From: Rhodopirellula baltica
GTDB taxonomy: Bacteria > Planctomycetota > Planctomycetia > Pirellulales > Pirellulaceae
Direction of reading: 5' to 3'
Assembly: GCA_002901265.1 (NCBI GenBank)
Contig: PPHI01000001.1
Location: 620,001 to 684,000 of the forward strand
DNA length: 64,000 bases
Under the pieces are notes generated by a model. That model made no database searches, was not told where the DNA came from, and worked only from the letters and a program-made list of their open reading frames with translations. Below are positions 47,170 to 56,100 of this stretch, one piece after another. Positions within the stretch are counted from its first letter, which is position 1; each line of letters opens with the position of its first letter. The position numbers were made by a program, and so were the translations under genes.

Positions 47170-47446
47170 AGGTGCCAGGCACTTTATGGATCGAGTCCGT
47201 TCAGAATAAGCAAAAATCGACAACCTTCTAAGCTGGACACTTTGCCGGTTCCGCTTTGATTTGCTAGCCAACCAATGCTTTCTGAAAGGTGGGTGGCACC
47301 GAATGTGGTTGCCAGCAAACAGTGCGAAGGCAGGAAAGTGTCGGGCACCAATCAGAGAGACTTGCGCGATGACAGGTCGCAGTTAGGTGGGTGGCACTTT
47401 CTAAGATGAGGCTGTGCCATCAGAAGACGGAAGGTGGGTGGCACCT
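47170..47446. repeat. Five REP-like palindromes upstream of the retron operon
   Basis: Elements at 47170-47184 (aggtgccaggcactt), 47287-47300 (aggtgggtggcacc), 47336-47349 (aagtgtcgggcacc), 47387-47401 (aggtgggtggcactt) and 47432-47446 (aggtgggtggcacct). All fit AGGTG-N5-CACCT with at most a few changes. They are the same family as the repeats around the RAYT gene, 6 kb away on the other side of the retron. Confidence 0.8.
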
Positions 47447-47626
47447 TTCGGGAGACGGTTGTTGCTCGGGGAGAGCAATGTTTGGTCGTTTTGCTTGCTC
47501 GCCGTCGGTCGACTCTAGGAATCAAGACCTCGGGCTCAATCGGCCAGCCCTAGTGCATCAGGCCGATTTGCTTTGGCGGTTGTTTTGCGGGGGCATCGCC
47601 CTGGCCCGCTTCTGGTTAATCCGCAA

Positions 47627-47803
47627 TCACTTGCTGGCGACGGCATTTGCACGCGTCGTCTGCAACGTGCTCGTTCCACGACCAATCCCAATCTGCTGCA
47701 ACATTGCAACCGAAATGGACATCATGTTCCCATGAACAGTTTGAATCACGATCTCGGCGGTAGCGGCGCTGGTTGCTGCAGTTTGTGGAGTCAAGGTAAC
47801 CAT
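47627..47803 (-). CDS. Possible small protein, unknown function
   Basis: 58 codons starting MVTLTPQTAATSAATAEIVI, with GAGG 6 nt before the ATG at 47803; a further ATG at 47815 is possible. The peptide is rich in Ala, Thr and Val and poor in charged residues until the end (RANAVASK), unlike random frames nearby. I recognise no family; a distant RebB-like resemblance is too weak to use. It stands alone. Confidence 0.3.
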   Translation of the reverse strand: MVTLTPQTAATSAATAEIVIQTVHGNMMSISVAMLQQIGIGRGTSTLQTTRANAVASK

Positions 47804-48185
47804 CGTTGGCCTCATTGATGGAATTGGAGGAAGATAACCCTTTATCGGATCGCTTCTCCTAGCAAGATTCGTTCCAATTCTTACTTGGTGACAACATCTT
47901 TAAATTTGAAGCACACCAGACGTAGTCCACCCAGGTTTTCTCGCTCTGAGAAACGTTCTGACCTCTCCTCATACAACGTTGACGGACCCGGCGCCAAATC
48001 CGACTTTTGGGATTTCTGTACGCCGCCATCAACGTGACGTCTCACGTCTCATCGTGAGAGCCACTCCCTCGCTAAATGTTCAGAGAAGGTTTTGTACAGG
48101 CTACTCGCCACCAGCGAGGGTGTGGCGACAACGCAGCAGCGTCCGTGATCACCCTGGAGCCATGCTAGCTCGATAAGCACTTCGC

Positions 48186-48776
48186 CTAAGAGTTGCCTGC
48201 CTGTTGGGCTCGCTGGTGTAATTGTCGCTGCTGCTCGAACAGCACAATTCCCGCCGTTGTTGCCAGATTCAAACTTCGCACCACCTTGGTCGTCGGAAGT
48301 CGCAACGCCTGTGGGTTGCCCGGCTGCACGATCTCTCTCGGCAAGCCTTTCGATTCGCTGCCAAACACAAAGCAGTCCCCGTGCTGAAACTCCACGTCCC
48401 AAATCGTGCGTTCGGCGAATCGCGAGAAAAAGTAGATGTTCGTCGCCGGCAGCTTTTGCACCAGTTCCCCCCAGTTTTCGGCGTCATCAAAATCAAGGTG
48501 CTGCCAGTAATCCAGCCCAGCCCGCCGAACCCGTTTCTCGCTGTAATCAAACGCCGCCGGTCGAACGATCCAAAGCTTCGCGCCGACGGCAACACACGAA
48601 CGGCCAATGTTACCGGTGTTGGGAGGAATCTCTGGCTGGTAAAGAACGACGTGGGCGACGGGGTTTGCCCGATCCGCTGAAACGGTTTCGACCTCACGGG
48701 CGGCAGGGGGTTCTGAGGGCGAGCCCTCGGAAATCGGCGGCTGGATGACGGGGTCGGGAGTCGCTTCGTCAGGCAT
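48186..48776 (-). CDS. trmL: tRNA (cytidine/uridine-34 2'-O)-methyltransferase
   Basis: 196 aa SPOUT methyltransferase that methylates the 2'-OH of the wobble base in tRNA-Leu isoacceptors. After a 40-residue acidic, Pro-rich extension, the domain starts at HVVLYQPEIPPNTGNIGRSC. The knot motifs FGSESKGLP and LPTTKVVRSLNLATTAGIVLFE complete the SAM site. An N-terminal extension is absent from the Escherichia coli enzyme; a shorter start is not available in frame with a Met before the domain. It is a single gene, divergent from the zinc-ribbon membrane protein. Confidence 0.9.
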   Translation of the reverse strand: MPDEATPDPVIQPPISEGSPSEPPAAREVETVSADRANPVAHVVLYQPEIPPNTGNIGRSCVAVGAKLWIVRPAAFDYSEKRVRRAGLDYWQHLDFDDAENWGELVQKLPATNIYFFSRFAERTIWDVEFQHGDCFVFGSESKGLPREIVQPGNPQALRLPTTKVVRSLNLATTAGIVLFEQQRQLHQRAQQAGNS

Positions 48777-49014
48777 ATGTCAGTGCGGTCGCAAGAATTT
48801 AGATCGAGTGGCTTTGCCGACACCGCTGGGCCACCGCCATCAGGGTGGGTGCCCGATGGGTTGCAAAGTGCTGGCCGGGCGTGACAAACTGTCCGTACAT
48901 CATGACAGATTCCACGCAGATTTCAGCGGGGTGTCTCCGGTCATCCTCAACGCCCCCGAAACCGATGCCTGTTCCAACGGCCCCGGTTCAAACTCTAGGT
49001 AGCGGCCCCGATTC

Positions 49015-49827
49015 ATGCCGATCCAAGTCACTTGCCGACATTGCCTGAAACGATTCCAAGTAAGCGACAAGTTCGCCGGCAAAACGGGCCCCTGCCCCAA
49101 TTGTAAGAAGCCGATCGAAATCCCGGCGCTCGATGAACAAGTCGTCATCCACGCCCCCCAGGACGATTCGCCCAAGGACAGCAAGGGCGAAAGCGTTCTC
49201 AAGCCGATCACCCGCAAAGAAACGGACGTCACCCGCACCGGACTGCTGATCACGATTGGCTCCATCGTGGCAGTTTTCGGGTTGGCCGTTGTGTTCCGCT
49301 TCACACATCCCGATGGCGTTCCACTGGCGGCAAAGCTGGTCGCGCTCTTTATCGCCGCACCGCCACTGATCTGGGCTGGCTACTCCTTTCTTTATGACCA
49401 AGAACGCGAGCCCTACGTCGGACCCGAGCTTCGAAATCGCGTGCTGGTCTGTTCTGCGATCTTTCCACTGATCTGGTGCGTGTACGCGTTTGTGCCCACC
49501 TATGTCTTTGAACTCGATCAGATCAACGAAATGTCGTGGGCCGTTTTTGGAGTGACACTGTGCGTAATGATCGCACTCGGGGGGCTGGCATCCGCGGCAA
49601 CCTTTGAACTCGAATACTTCAACGGCGTGGTCCATGCCGGAATGTACTTTGTTTCAATCGTCTTACTGGCGTTTGTCAGTGGCGTTACATTGGCGGGAGT
49701 GGAGACAGATCTCGACGAAGACGACGACCGTGATTTGGTGCAGCTTGTCAGCGAATCCGCCTCGCCCAATCATCAGGGATTTTTTGAGTCTCCCCGCCCG
49801 ATTCCCCCTACCGCAACTCGCCTGTGA
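49015..49827 (+). CDS. Zinc-ribbon membrane protein of unknown function
   Basis: 270 aa. The N-terminus is a zinc ribbon with two Cys pairs (VTCRHCLKRF, GPCPNCKKPIEIP), of the MJ0042/finger type common in planctomycetes. A linker of about 50 residues is followed by five or six hydrophobic helices (LLITIGSIVAVFGLAVVF, AKLVALFIAAPPLIWAGYSF, VLVCSAIFPLIWCVYAFV, MSWAVFGVTLCVMIALGG, GMYFVSIVLLAFVSGVTL). The C-terminal tail is acidic. No catalytic motif is visible. Its stop overlaps the GTG start of the HD gene, so the two are cotranslated, and it heads a tight four-gene plus-strand run. Confidence 0.75.
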   Translation: MPIQVTCRHCLKRFQVSDKFAGKTGPCPNCKKPIEIPALDEQVVIHAPQDDSPKDSKGESVLKPITRKETDVTRTGLLITIGSIVAVFGLAVVFRFTHPDGVPLAAKLVALFIAAPPLIWAGYSFLYDQEREPYVGPELRNRVLVCSAIFPLIWCVYAFVPTYVFELDQINEMSWAVFGVTLCVMIALGGLASAATFELEYFNGVVHAGMYFVSIVLLAFVSGVTLAGVETDLDEDDDRDLVQLVSESASPNHQGFFESPRPIPPTATRL

Positions 49828-51182
49828 TTCGCCTTCCCGAAATCGATCTCCTTCACCAAGCCGGTGCAGGTTCGGGGTCCTTGATTCGGATACCGCCCTC
49901 TGATTCCGTTCCGCTCTCTGATCGAGTCCGTCGTCTGCTCGACACTGCCTCGATGCATCGACTGGCCGGGATTAGCCAACTTGGTTTGGTCTCTCGCGTC
50001 TATCCCGGTGCGACGCACTCGCGTTTGGAGCACACGCTAGGCGTTTACCACAACGCGCTGAAATTCTTGGCACGTTTTTCAGCCGACGATCGTGGCGCCG
50101 CGCTGCTAGATGATGCAAACAGTGACGCATTTGTCTTGGCAGCACTTTTGCACGATGTCGGGCATTGGCCGTTTTGTCATTGCATCGAAGACATGATGCT
50201 GGACGACGTCGCACGTCACGAAGAACGTGCACGTGGTATCATCCTGAGCGGCGAAATTGCATCCTTGATCGAAAGCGATTGGCGTTGTTCGCCCGATGAC
50301 GTGGTCTCGCTTTTAGTCGGCGCCGATTCCGCCAAGCCCGTCGAACGATTCTTGCAAAGCTGTCTGAGTGGACCTGTCGATATCGACAAGCTCGACTACC
50401 TGCAGCGTGACAGTCTGCACTGCGGCGTCGAGTATGGTCGCAACTTCGATTCCGGTCGACTGATTTCATCGTTGGTCGTTGATCCTCAATCGCACCGTTT
50501 GGCGGTCGGCGAGAAAGGACGTACCGCGGCCGAAATGATGGTCTTCGCCCGATACATCATGTTCAGCGAAGTTTATTGGCATCACGCCGTTCGGGCCGCG
50601 ACAGCGATGTTGCAACGCAGCGTATTTCTGCTGCGTCACCGGTTGGACTTGTCCGCTTCGCTAAAGCTCGGCGATGCGGAATGGATCGCGCAGCTTCGCC
50701 GGACCGCTGCGGGAAGCTTGGCCGAACCAATGGTCGAAGGCTTGTTCGGTTCTCGTCGCCAGCTTTTCAAACGCGTTGTCGAATTCAGTGTCATCAACGG
50801 CGGAGAGGTGCATCAAACTTTGGCACACCGTCCGCACTGGTGGCTGGTCACGTTGGCCGAAGAACTCGCCGAGCGGCTGTCGAAACAATACAACGTGCCC
50901 GTCGCGCCGGCAGACATCTTGATCGATGCGCCACCGGTCAAATTGGAAGTCGACATCAACACCGTTGTCATTCACCACGACGGTACTCCATCGCGGCTCG
51001 GCGACGCTTCACCTGTTGCCGCTGTCCTTGCCGAACGCCAGTTTGATCATCACGTCAAGCGAGTGCGTTTGTTCGTCCGCCCAGACCTCCGTGAACTGCT
51101 CGCAGAAAAGCTGCCGACCGGGAAGCACTGGGCCGATCTGTTGCTCGAAACGGCTGAACTCGCAGAGAACCAATGGGCGTAA
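49824..51182 (+). CDS. HD-domain phosphohydrolase (dNTPase-like)
   Basis: 452 aa, GTG start overlapping the previous stop. The HD domain is typical of the SAMHD1/dGTPase-like group: MHRLAGISQLGLVSRVYPGATHSRLEHTLGVYH supplies the first His, LLHDVGHWPFCH the HD pair, and GPVDIDKLDYLQRDSLHCGV the last Asp. Such enzymes hydrolyse dNTPs or related nucleotides; the substrate here cannot be told. The C-terminal 180 residues are a helical plus alpha/beta extension. The stop overlaps the nagB start by 10 nt. Confidence 0.87.
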   Translation: MIRLPEIDLLHQAGAGSGSLIRIPPSDSVPLSDRVRRLLDTASMHRLAGISQLGLVSRVYPGATHSRLEHTLGVYHNALKFLARFSADDRGAALLDDANSDAFVLAALLHDVGHWPFCHCIEDMMLDDVARHEERARGIILSGEIASLIESDWRCSPDDVVSLLVGADSAKPVERFLQSCLSGPVDIDKLDYLQRDSLHCGVEYGRNFDSGRLISSLVVDPQSHRLAVGEKGRTAAEMMVFARYIMFSEVYWHHAVRAATAMLQRSVFLLRHRLDLSASLKLGDAEWIAQLRRTAAGSLAEPMVEGLFGSRRQLFKRVVEFSVINGGEVHQTLAHRPHWWLVTLAEELAERLSKQYNVPVAPADILIDAPPVKLEVDINTVVIHHDGTPSRLGDASPVAAVLAERQFDHHVKRVRLFVRPDLRELLAEKLPTGKHWADLLLETAELAENQWA

Positions 51183-51970
51183 GCACCACCATCAACGGCA
51201 TCTCCGTCCTGGTTTGTGATACCGCGGAGGCAGCTTCCGAAGCCACAGCAAAGCTGATCGCCAATCAGCTCAATGCGAATCCGCGATGCGTGCTGGGGTT
51301 GGCAACCGGTGGTACGCCACTGATGACGTACCAGTCATTGATCGCGATGAACCAAAGCGGTCAATGCAGTTTTCAAAACGCGACGACGTTCAATCTGGAC
51401 GAATACGTTGGCTTGGCGGCAGACCACCCGCAAAGTTATCGCTCGTTCATGAACGACAACTTGTTCTCCAAAATCGACGTGCCGATTGAGCAGACATACG
51501 TCCCCGATGGACTGGCTGACAACATCGCCGAACATTGCTCACAGTACGAAGCAATGATCGATCGCCATGGCGGCATTGATTTGCAGCTTCTGGGAATCGG
51601 GCACAACGGGCATATCGCGTTCAATGAACCCGGTTCCGATTCGCAAACCAAGACTCGATTGGTCGATTTGGCTGGAAATACCATTGAACAGAACGCGAGA
51701 TTTTTTAGCTCAGCCGATGAGGTTCCACGGCAGGCGATCACGATGGGCATCGCGACCATTCTGAAAGCCAAACAGATTGTTTTGTTGGCAATGGGCAGCG
51801 GCAAAGTCGATGCCGTGAACGCAATGTTGCTTGGCGAAGTCAGTGCAGATGTCCCTGCTAGCTTCCTGCGTGAGCACCCTGCCGTTACTGTCGTCCTCGA
51901 CCGAGATGCCGCGGCCGGCTTGGGGATCGACACCACGCGTAAGATGCCAACAGAGCAACAGACAACCTAA
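51173..51970 (+). CDS. nagB: Glucosamine-6-phosphate deaminase
   Basis: 265 aa, normal length. NagB converts glucosamine-6-phosphate to fructose-6-phosphate and ammonia in amino-sugar use. Motifs seen are VLGLATGGTPLMTYQSL (phosphate loop), TTFNLDEYVGL with the catalytic Asp, and LLGIGHNGHIAFNEPGS with the ring-opening His. ITMGIATILKAKQIVLLAMG is also present. It overlaps the HD gene by 10 nt and is 29 nt upstream of the YpdA-like gene. No nagA lies nearby. Confidence 0.92.
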   Translation: MGVSTTINGISVLVCDTAEAASEATAKLIANQLNANPRCVLGLATGGTPLMTYQSLIAMNQSGQCSFQNATTFNLDEYVGLAADHPQSYRSFMNDNLFSKIDVPIEQTYVPDGLADNIAEHCSQYEAMIDRHGGIDLQLLGIGHNGHIAFNEPGSDSQTKTRLVDLAGNTIEQNARFFSSADEVPRQAITMGIATILKAKQIVLLAMGSGKVDAVNAMLLGEVSADVPASFLREHPAVTVVLDRDAAAGLGIDTTRKMPTEQQTT

Positions 51971-51999
51971 CCCACTCGCCCAACGCGATATCCAAAGCC

Positions 52000-53064
52000 A
52001 TGAGCCCTTCAAACGAGCCCGCCCAATCAACAGAAGTCGCGATCGTCGGTGCCGGGCCGATTGGGCTCGAGCTTGCCGTCGCTTTGAAAAAGGCCGGTGT
52101 GGACTCCGTGGTTTTCGATGCGGGCCCGATCGGGCAAACGATCGCGTGGTGGGCACCTCAGACGCGTTGGTTCAGCAGCAACGAGCGGATCGCGATCGCA
52201 GGCGTGCCCTTGTTGACAACGGATCAATCTAAGGCGACGCGTGAAGAATACCTGATGTACCTGCGAGGCGTGGTGACGCAGTTCGATTTGAACGTCCACC
52301 CGTATTGCCCGGTCGTTGATGTGCAAGCGTCAGGCGACGGATTTTGTGTCACGACCAAACCGTCTGGCAATGTCACGCCTTGGAATGCCCGTGCGGTTGT
52401 GCTGGCCGTTGGCGGAACCGATCACCCACGCAAGCTTGGCATCCCCGGCGAAGACCTGCCGCACGTTGATGGCTATCTACGAGAAACGCATCGGTACTTT
52501 GGCCGTCGCGTTCTAATCATCGGTGGACGCAACAGTGCAATCGAAGCGGCGCTGCGATTACATCATGCCGGTGCGCATGTTTCGCTCAGCTATCGTGGCG
52601 ACGAGTTACCAGAAGACGGCATCAAGTATTGGTTGTTGCCGGAAATCAAAGGCTTGCTGAAAGCTGGCCGCATCGAAAACTTCGTCGGTACCGAAGCAGT
52701 GCAGATCTCATCGCGAACGGTCAGCCTGCGGCGAAAGTCAGACGACGCATTGATCGAAGTTCCCGCCGACGACGTGCTGAGCTTGATCGGATACTCGCAA
52801 GATAAAACGTTGCTGACGTCCGCCGGCATTCACTTGCTCGATGAAGTGAAACGCCCTGAGTATGACCCGGAAACGATGCAGACCAACGTTCCTGGAATCT
52901 ATGTTGCCGGGACCGCGGTCGCCGGTTCGCAAACCAGCAAGTACAAGACGTTTCTGGAGAACTGTCACGACCATGTCGACAAGATTGTCTCGCATTTAAC
53001 GGGTCAGTCCGTCGAGCATTCGCGTGAGTACGAATCGCAAATCGTGGCACAGCCGGAGAGCTAG
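52000..53064 (+). CDS. YpdA-like FAD/NAD(P) disulfide reductase family protein
   Basis: 354 aa. Two nucleotide-binding Rossmann motifs are visible: VAIVGAGPIGLELAVALKKA for FAD at the N-terminus and VLIIGGRNSAIEAALRLHHAG for NAD(P)H in the middle. The family-typical YLRGVVTQFDLNV, IPGEDLPHVDGYLRETHRYFG and the C-terminal NVPGIYVAGTAVAGSQTSKY are present. YpdA proteins lack the CxxC of thioredoxin reductase, and none is seen here. In Firmicutes YpdA reduces bacillithiol disulfide; whether this organism makes bacillithiol is not shown by the window. Its last bases overlap the convergent miaA stop. Confidence 0.87.
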   Translation: MSPSNEPAQSTEVAIVGAGPIGLELAVALKKAGVDSVVFDAGPIGQTIAWWAPQTRWFSSNERIAIAGVPLLTTDQSKATREEYLMYLRGVVTQFDLNVHPYCPVVDVQASGDGFCVTTKPSGNVTPWNARAVVLAVGGTDHPRKLGIPGEDLPHVDGYLRETHRYFGRRVLIIGGRNSAIEAALRLHHAGAHVSLSYRGDELPEDGIKYWLLPEIKGLLKAGRIENFVGTEAVQISSRTVSLRRKSDDALIEVPADDVLSLIGYSQDKTLLTSAGIHLLDEVKRPEYDPETMQTNVPGIYVAGTAVAGSQTSKYKTFLENCHDHVDKIVSHLTGQSVEHSREYESQIVAQPES

Positions 53065-54026
53065 CCGCTGACTCGTTCGACCAGCCATTCAAGGATTGCG
53101 TCGAAACCTTCGAAGTCAGCAACTTGTACGGTCGTGATTTCGGAAAAGGATCGGAACCACGTTTCCTGCCGGCGGGCAAGCTGCCGAGTGTGGGCGGCGA
53201 CTTCTTCGATCACTGTCTCGATCGGCGTAGACTCCCCACCGCGAATCCACTCGATGACTTCACGATATCCGACTGCTTGTGCGGCGGTGCGTGAAAGCTC
53301 GCCATGGTCGCTGAGCAGTCGCCTTACTTCGTCGACCAGTCCGATTCGGAACATCTCATTGACGCGTTGATTGATCCGCTGATGCAGTTGGGCACGCGGG
53401 TGCTGGATCGCGAAGACCTTGCAGGCGTCAGCATGCGTTTGTTGATCGAATTGGACTTGGCGGTGGCTGAGCGGGAATCCAGTGGCTTTGGCGACTTCTA
53501 AGGCACGGATCATTCGCCGCACATCGTTCGGGGCGATGCGACTCGCTGACAACGGGTCGACCTGTTGAAGCCGGGTGCGAAGTGGTTCGACGCCAAATCG
53601 TTCGACGTCTTTTTCGACCGCTTCACGAAACGCCCAATCTGGCGGCGGGCCGGGATCGAAGCCGCGCAAGATCGCTTTGAGGAACATCGGTGTGCCGCCG
53701 ACAAAGATCGGTACCGCAGACCGGTCCAGGATCTCTTGGACACATTGGTGAGCGGCATCCAGGTAGCACGCCACCGAAAAATCTTCATCCGGATCGGCCA
53801 AATCCAGCAGGTGGTGGGGAACCTGTTGGCGGTCCTCGGGTGTCGGTTTAGCAGTCCCAATTTCCATCTGGCGGTAAACGGCGATGGAATCGAGTGACAA
53901 TATTTCGCCACCGAGTCGCTTGGCGAGTTCGATCGCCAAGGAGCTCTTGCCCGATGCGGTTGCACCGGTCAGGACGATGGTTTTGTCGATCAGTGATGGG
54001 TAAGTTGAAACGATCGAGTCAGGCAT
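53061..54026 (-). CDS. miaA: tRNA dimethylallyltransferase
   Basis: 321 aa from the ATG at 54026; the frame is open to 54071. MiaA adds a dimethylallyl group to A37 of tRNAs that read UNN codons. The P-loop GATASGKSSLAIELAK, the catalytic LSLDSIAVYRQMEIGTAKP, VPHHLLDLADPDEDFSVA, PIFVGGTPMFLKAILRG and the tRNA-binding QAVGYREVIEWI and TRQLARRQETWFR are all present. It ends convergently with the YpdA-like gene, and the two stop codons share the tetranucleotide ctag. Confidence 0.93.
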   Translation of the reverse strand: MPDSIVSTYPSLIDKTIVLTGATASGKSSLAIELAKRLGGEILSLDSIAVYRQMEIGTAKPTPEDRQQVPHHLLDLADPDEDFSVACYLDAAHQCVQEILDRSAVPIFVGGTPMFLKAILRGFDPGPPPDWAFREAVEKDVERFGVEPLRTRLQQVDPLSASRIAPNDVRRMIRALEVAKATGFPLSHRQVQFDQQTHADACKVFAIQHPRAQLHQRINQRVNEMFRIGLVDEVRRLLSDHGELSRTAAQAVGYREVIEWIRGGESTPIETVIEEVAAHTRQLARRQETWFRSFSEITTVQVADFEGFDAILEWLVERVSG

Positions 54027-54107
54027 GCGGATCAGGTGTGCGTCAAAAGCTGAATCGGAACGATTTGTCACGTTGTTCCGATCCGCTAAAGTTTAGGCGA
54101 AGAGGGC

Positions 54108-54716
54108 ATGACCGGTAAACGCGTGGTAAAATTGCCTGCTATGGGGATGACATATTTCAAGCGATACCGGATGGAGTTCGACCTTCGCAATTTGCGAAGC
54201 GATGAGCCTATGGTTCCGGCCGAGTATGAGTTGGTGGCGTTTGCCGCTGACCAGCTGCGTGAGCATGCGATTGCCAAGTACAACAGCTTCCGATACGAGC
54301 TGGACGCCGATGTGTTTCCATGTTTGGCCCGTCGCGACGGATGTTTGAAGCTGATGCGCGACATCACCAGCCGGCACGACTTCGTCCCCCAGGCTACTTG
54401 GCTGATCAGGCATCTGGAACAAGATCCGACAACGGGATCGATTTGCAAGCTGCCCGTCGGAACGATCCAGGGTTTGTCGAGCGACGGCTGGGGAGCAGTT
54501 CAGAATCTGGGGGTGTCCCCGCTGCATCGCGGGAAGGGGCTCGGCAGTATCTTGCTGGCCAAGGCCGCGTCTGGCTTCGCGAGCGTCGGTCTTGAAAAAA
54601 TGCACCTGGAAGTCACGACCGAAAACACGGGTGCGGTACGACTGTACGAGCGAATGGGGTTTCGCAAATCTCGGATTGTCTACAAGGCGGCTGAAGTCGC
54701 CGGCGCACGTTCTTAG
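54108..54716 (+). CDS. GNAT-family N-acetyltransferase
   Basis: 202 aa at most; ATGs at 54141 and 54147 (MGMTYFKRYRMEFDLR) may be the true start. The N-terminal MTYFKRYRMEFDLR segment and the acyl-CoA-binding motif A, VQNLGVSPLHRGKGLGSILLAKAASGF, mark a GNAT of a planctomycete-typical subgroup. Motif B follows as LEVTTENTGAVRLYERMGFRKSR. The acceptor is unknown. It is a single gene, divergent from miaA, and about 140 nt upstream of the YbdK-type ligase. Confidence 0.85.
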   Translation: MTGKRVVKLPAMGMTYFKRYRMEFDLRNLRSDEPMVPAEYELVAFAADQLREHAIAKYNSFRYELDADVFPCLARRDGCLKLMRDITSRHDFVPQATWLIRHLEQDPTTGSICKLPVGTIQGLSSDGWGAVQNLGVSPLHRGKGLGSILLAKAASGFASVGLEKMHLEVTTENTGAVRLYERMGFRKSRIVYKAAEVAGARS

Positions 54717-54856
54717 ACGTGTGCTGATTCGCTCGCGTCATTCTGTAATGGACGCTGCCCTAGTAGCCTTTCTCACGCCGGTCGCCTTTGGCACATAACG
54801 TGCACCTCGGTGGATGAAATCGCAGGACCATTCGCTTCCCCGAAATCACCATTGCT

Positions 54857-55981
54857 ATGGACATCCCAGCCGTCGGCGTCGAAGAAGAGTATCAGCTCGT
54901 AGATCCAAATTCGGGAGCGATGCGGGCAGACTGCAAACGTGTGATGCGTCGCTTAAACGGCAAGGTGACCGCAGAGATCCAGCATGAACTGCATCTTTCG
55001 CAGATCGAGATGGCGTCTCCGATCTGCCACACGCTGGATGAAGCACAGCAATCATTGGTCGATACCCGACAGGCGCTCTCGCGGGCCGCGATGCAAACAG
55101 GTGCGGCATTATCGGCAGCCGGTACCAATCCACTGCCGCTGCCGCACACCGACGACATCACGCCCAAAGAACGCTACAACCGGATGACGCAGCAGTACCA
55201 GCAGCTGGCACGTGATCTGTTTATCTTCGGTTGTCACGTTCACGTTTCGATGCCCGATCGCGTGCTTGGGCTGGAGGTGATGAACCGAGCGCGTCGTTGG
55301 TTGCCAGCGCTGCTCGCGATCACCGCGAACAGTCCTTTTTGGGACGGCCACGATACAGGGTATGCCAGCTATCGACGTGAGTTATGGGCACAGTGGCCGA
55401 TGGCAGGCCCACCACCGCATTTTCAAAGTTACGCCGACTACCAAGAAACGATTGCTGACTTGATCCAAGTCGGCGCGATTGCAGACGAGAGTTTCATCTA
55501 CTGGGATGTTCGTCTGCCTGAAAAAATTCCGACGATCGAGTTCCGTGTCGCGGATGTGATGCTGCACGTTGAGGACGTTGTAGCGTATGTCGGACTGATA
55601 CGAGCGATAGTGATGCAGACTCAAGTCGACATGGACGATCGCGTCACACAGGAGCCTATCTGTAACCAATTGCTCCGCCACGCGATGTGGCAGGCAGCTC
55701 GCTATGGTGTTTCGGAAAAATTGATTGACCCTGTCGAAAAAAAGCCACTTGATGCGCACCGTCTACTCGGGCGTCTCTTTGATTGGTGCGCACCGGTGCT
55801 GAAACAATCCGGTGACGTTGATCGCGTCGAGTCATTTCTTCATCGCTTATCACAGCACGGAAATGGCGCGATGAAGCAACGTGAGTGGGCGGGCAATTCG
55901 CTCGATTTTTCTGAGGCCGTCCGCTGCTGCGTTCGAGAGACTGCACACGGTATTTCCCTTGCTGATTGCTCTAGTCAGTAA
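54857..55981 (+). CDS. YbdK-type carboxylate-amine ligase (GCS2 family)
   Basis: 374 aa, the normal size. VGVEEEYQLVDPNSG at the N-terminus, EIQHELHLSQIEMASPIC, FIFGCHVHVSMPD and RLPEKIPTIEFRVADVMLHVEDVV identify the glutamate-cysteine-ligase type 2 family. YbdK-like members show only weak gamma-glutamylcysteine synthetase activity in vitro; the true substrate is often unknown. The catalytic EEE triad and the R-x-A-D metal-site segment are intact. It is a single gene, upstream of and codirectional with the TPR/C39 gene. Confidence 0.88.
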   Translation: MDIPAVGVEEEYQLVDPNSGAMRADCKRVMRRLNGKVTAEIQHELHLSQIEMASPICHTLDEAQQSLVDTRQALSRAAMQTGAALSAAGTNPLPLPHTDDITPKERYNRMTQQYQQLARDLFIFGCHVHVSMPDRVLGLEVMNRARRWLPALLAITANSPFWDGHDTGYASYRRELWAQWPMAGPPPHFQSYADYQETIADLIQVGAIADESFIYWDVRLPEKIPTIEFRVADVMLHVEDVVAYVGLIRAIVMQTQVDMDDRVTQEPICNQLLRHAMWQAARYGVSEKLIDPVEKKPLDAHRLLGRLFDWCAPVLKQSGDVDRVESFLHRLSQHGNGAMKQREWAGNSLDFSEAVRCCVRETAHGISLADCSSQ

Positions 55982-56100
55982 AAAAATAAAAGAAGGGTCG
56001 CGAACCCACCCGCCGCCGCACTGTCGTGAGATCCAAACTGGTATCATCGTTTGCTCCGTCATAATTTTGACTGGGCAAGCTCATCACAGTCTGGGTTCGC

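Larger units (their letters stand above)
47062..48185. other. 1.1-kb intergenic region with REP-like repeats and little else
   Basis: This stretch lies upstream of the retron operon and downstream of trmL. The left part carries five REP-like palindromes (listed separately) and must include the operon promoter, which I could not identify. One short minus-strand frame at 47627-47803 may be real. The part 47820-48185 shows no gene, tRNA or strong hairpin. Confidence 0.45.

Noticed and set aside
39797-47500. CRISPR array as an explanation of the short repeats
   Set aside because: The repeats are 14-15 nt palindromes with irregular spacing in both orientations, and no cas genes are near.
47391-47735. 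114-codon plus-strand frame in the REP region
   Set aside because: Runs through REP palindromes and has no protein-like features.
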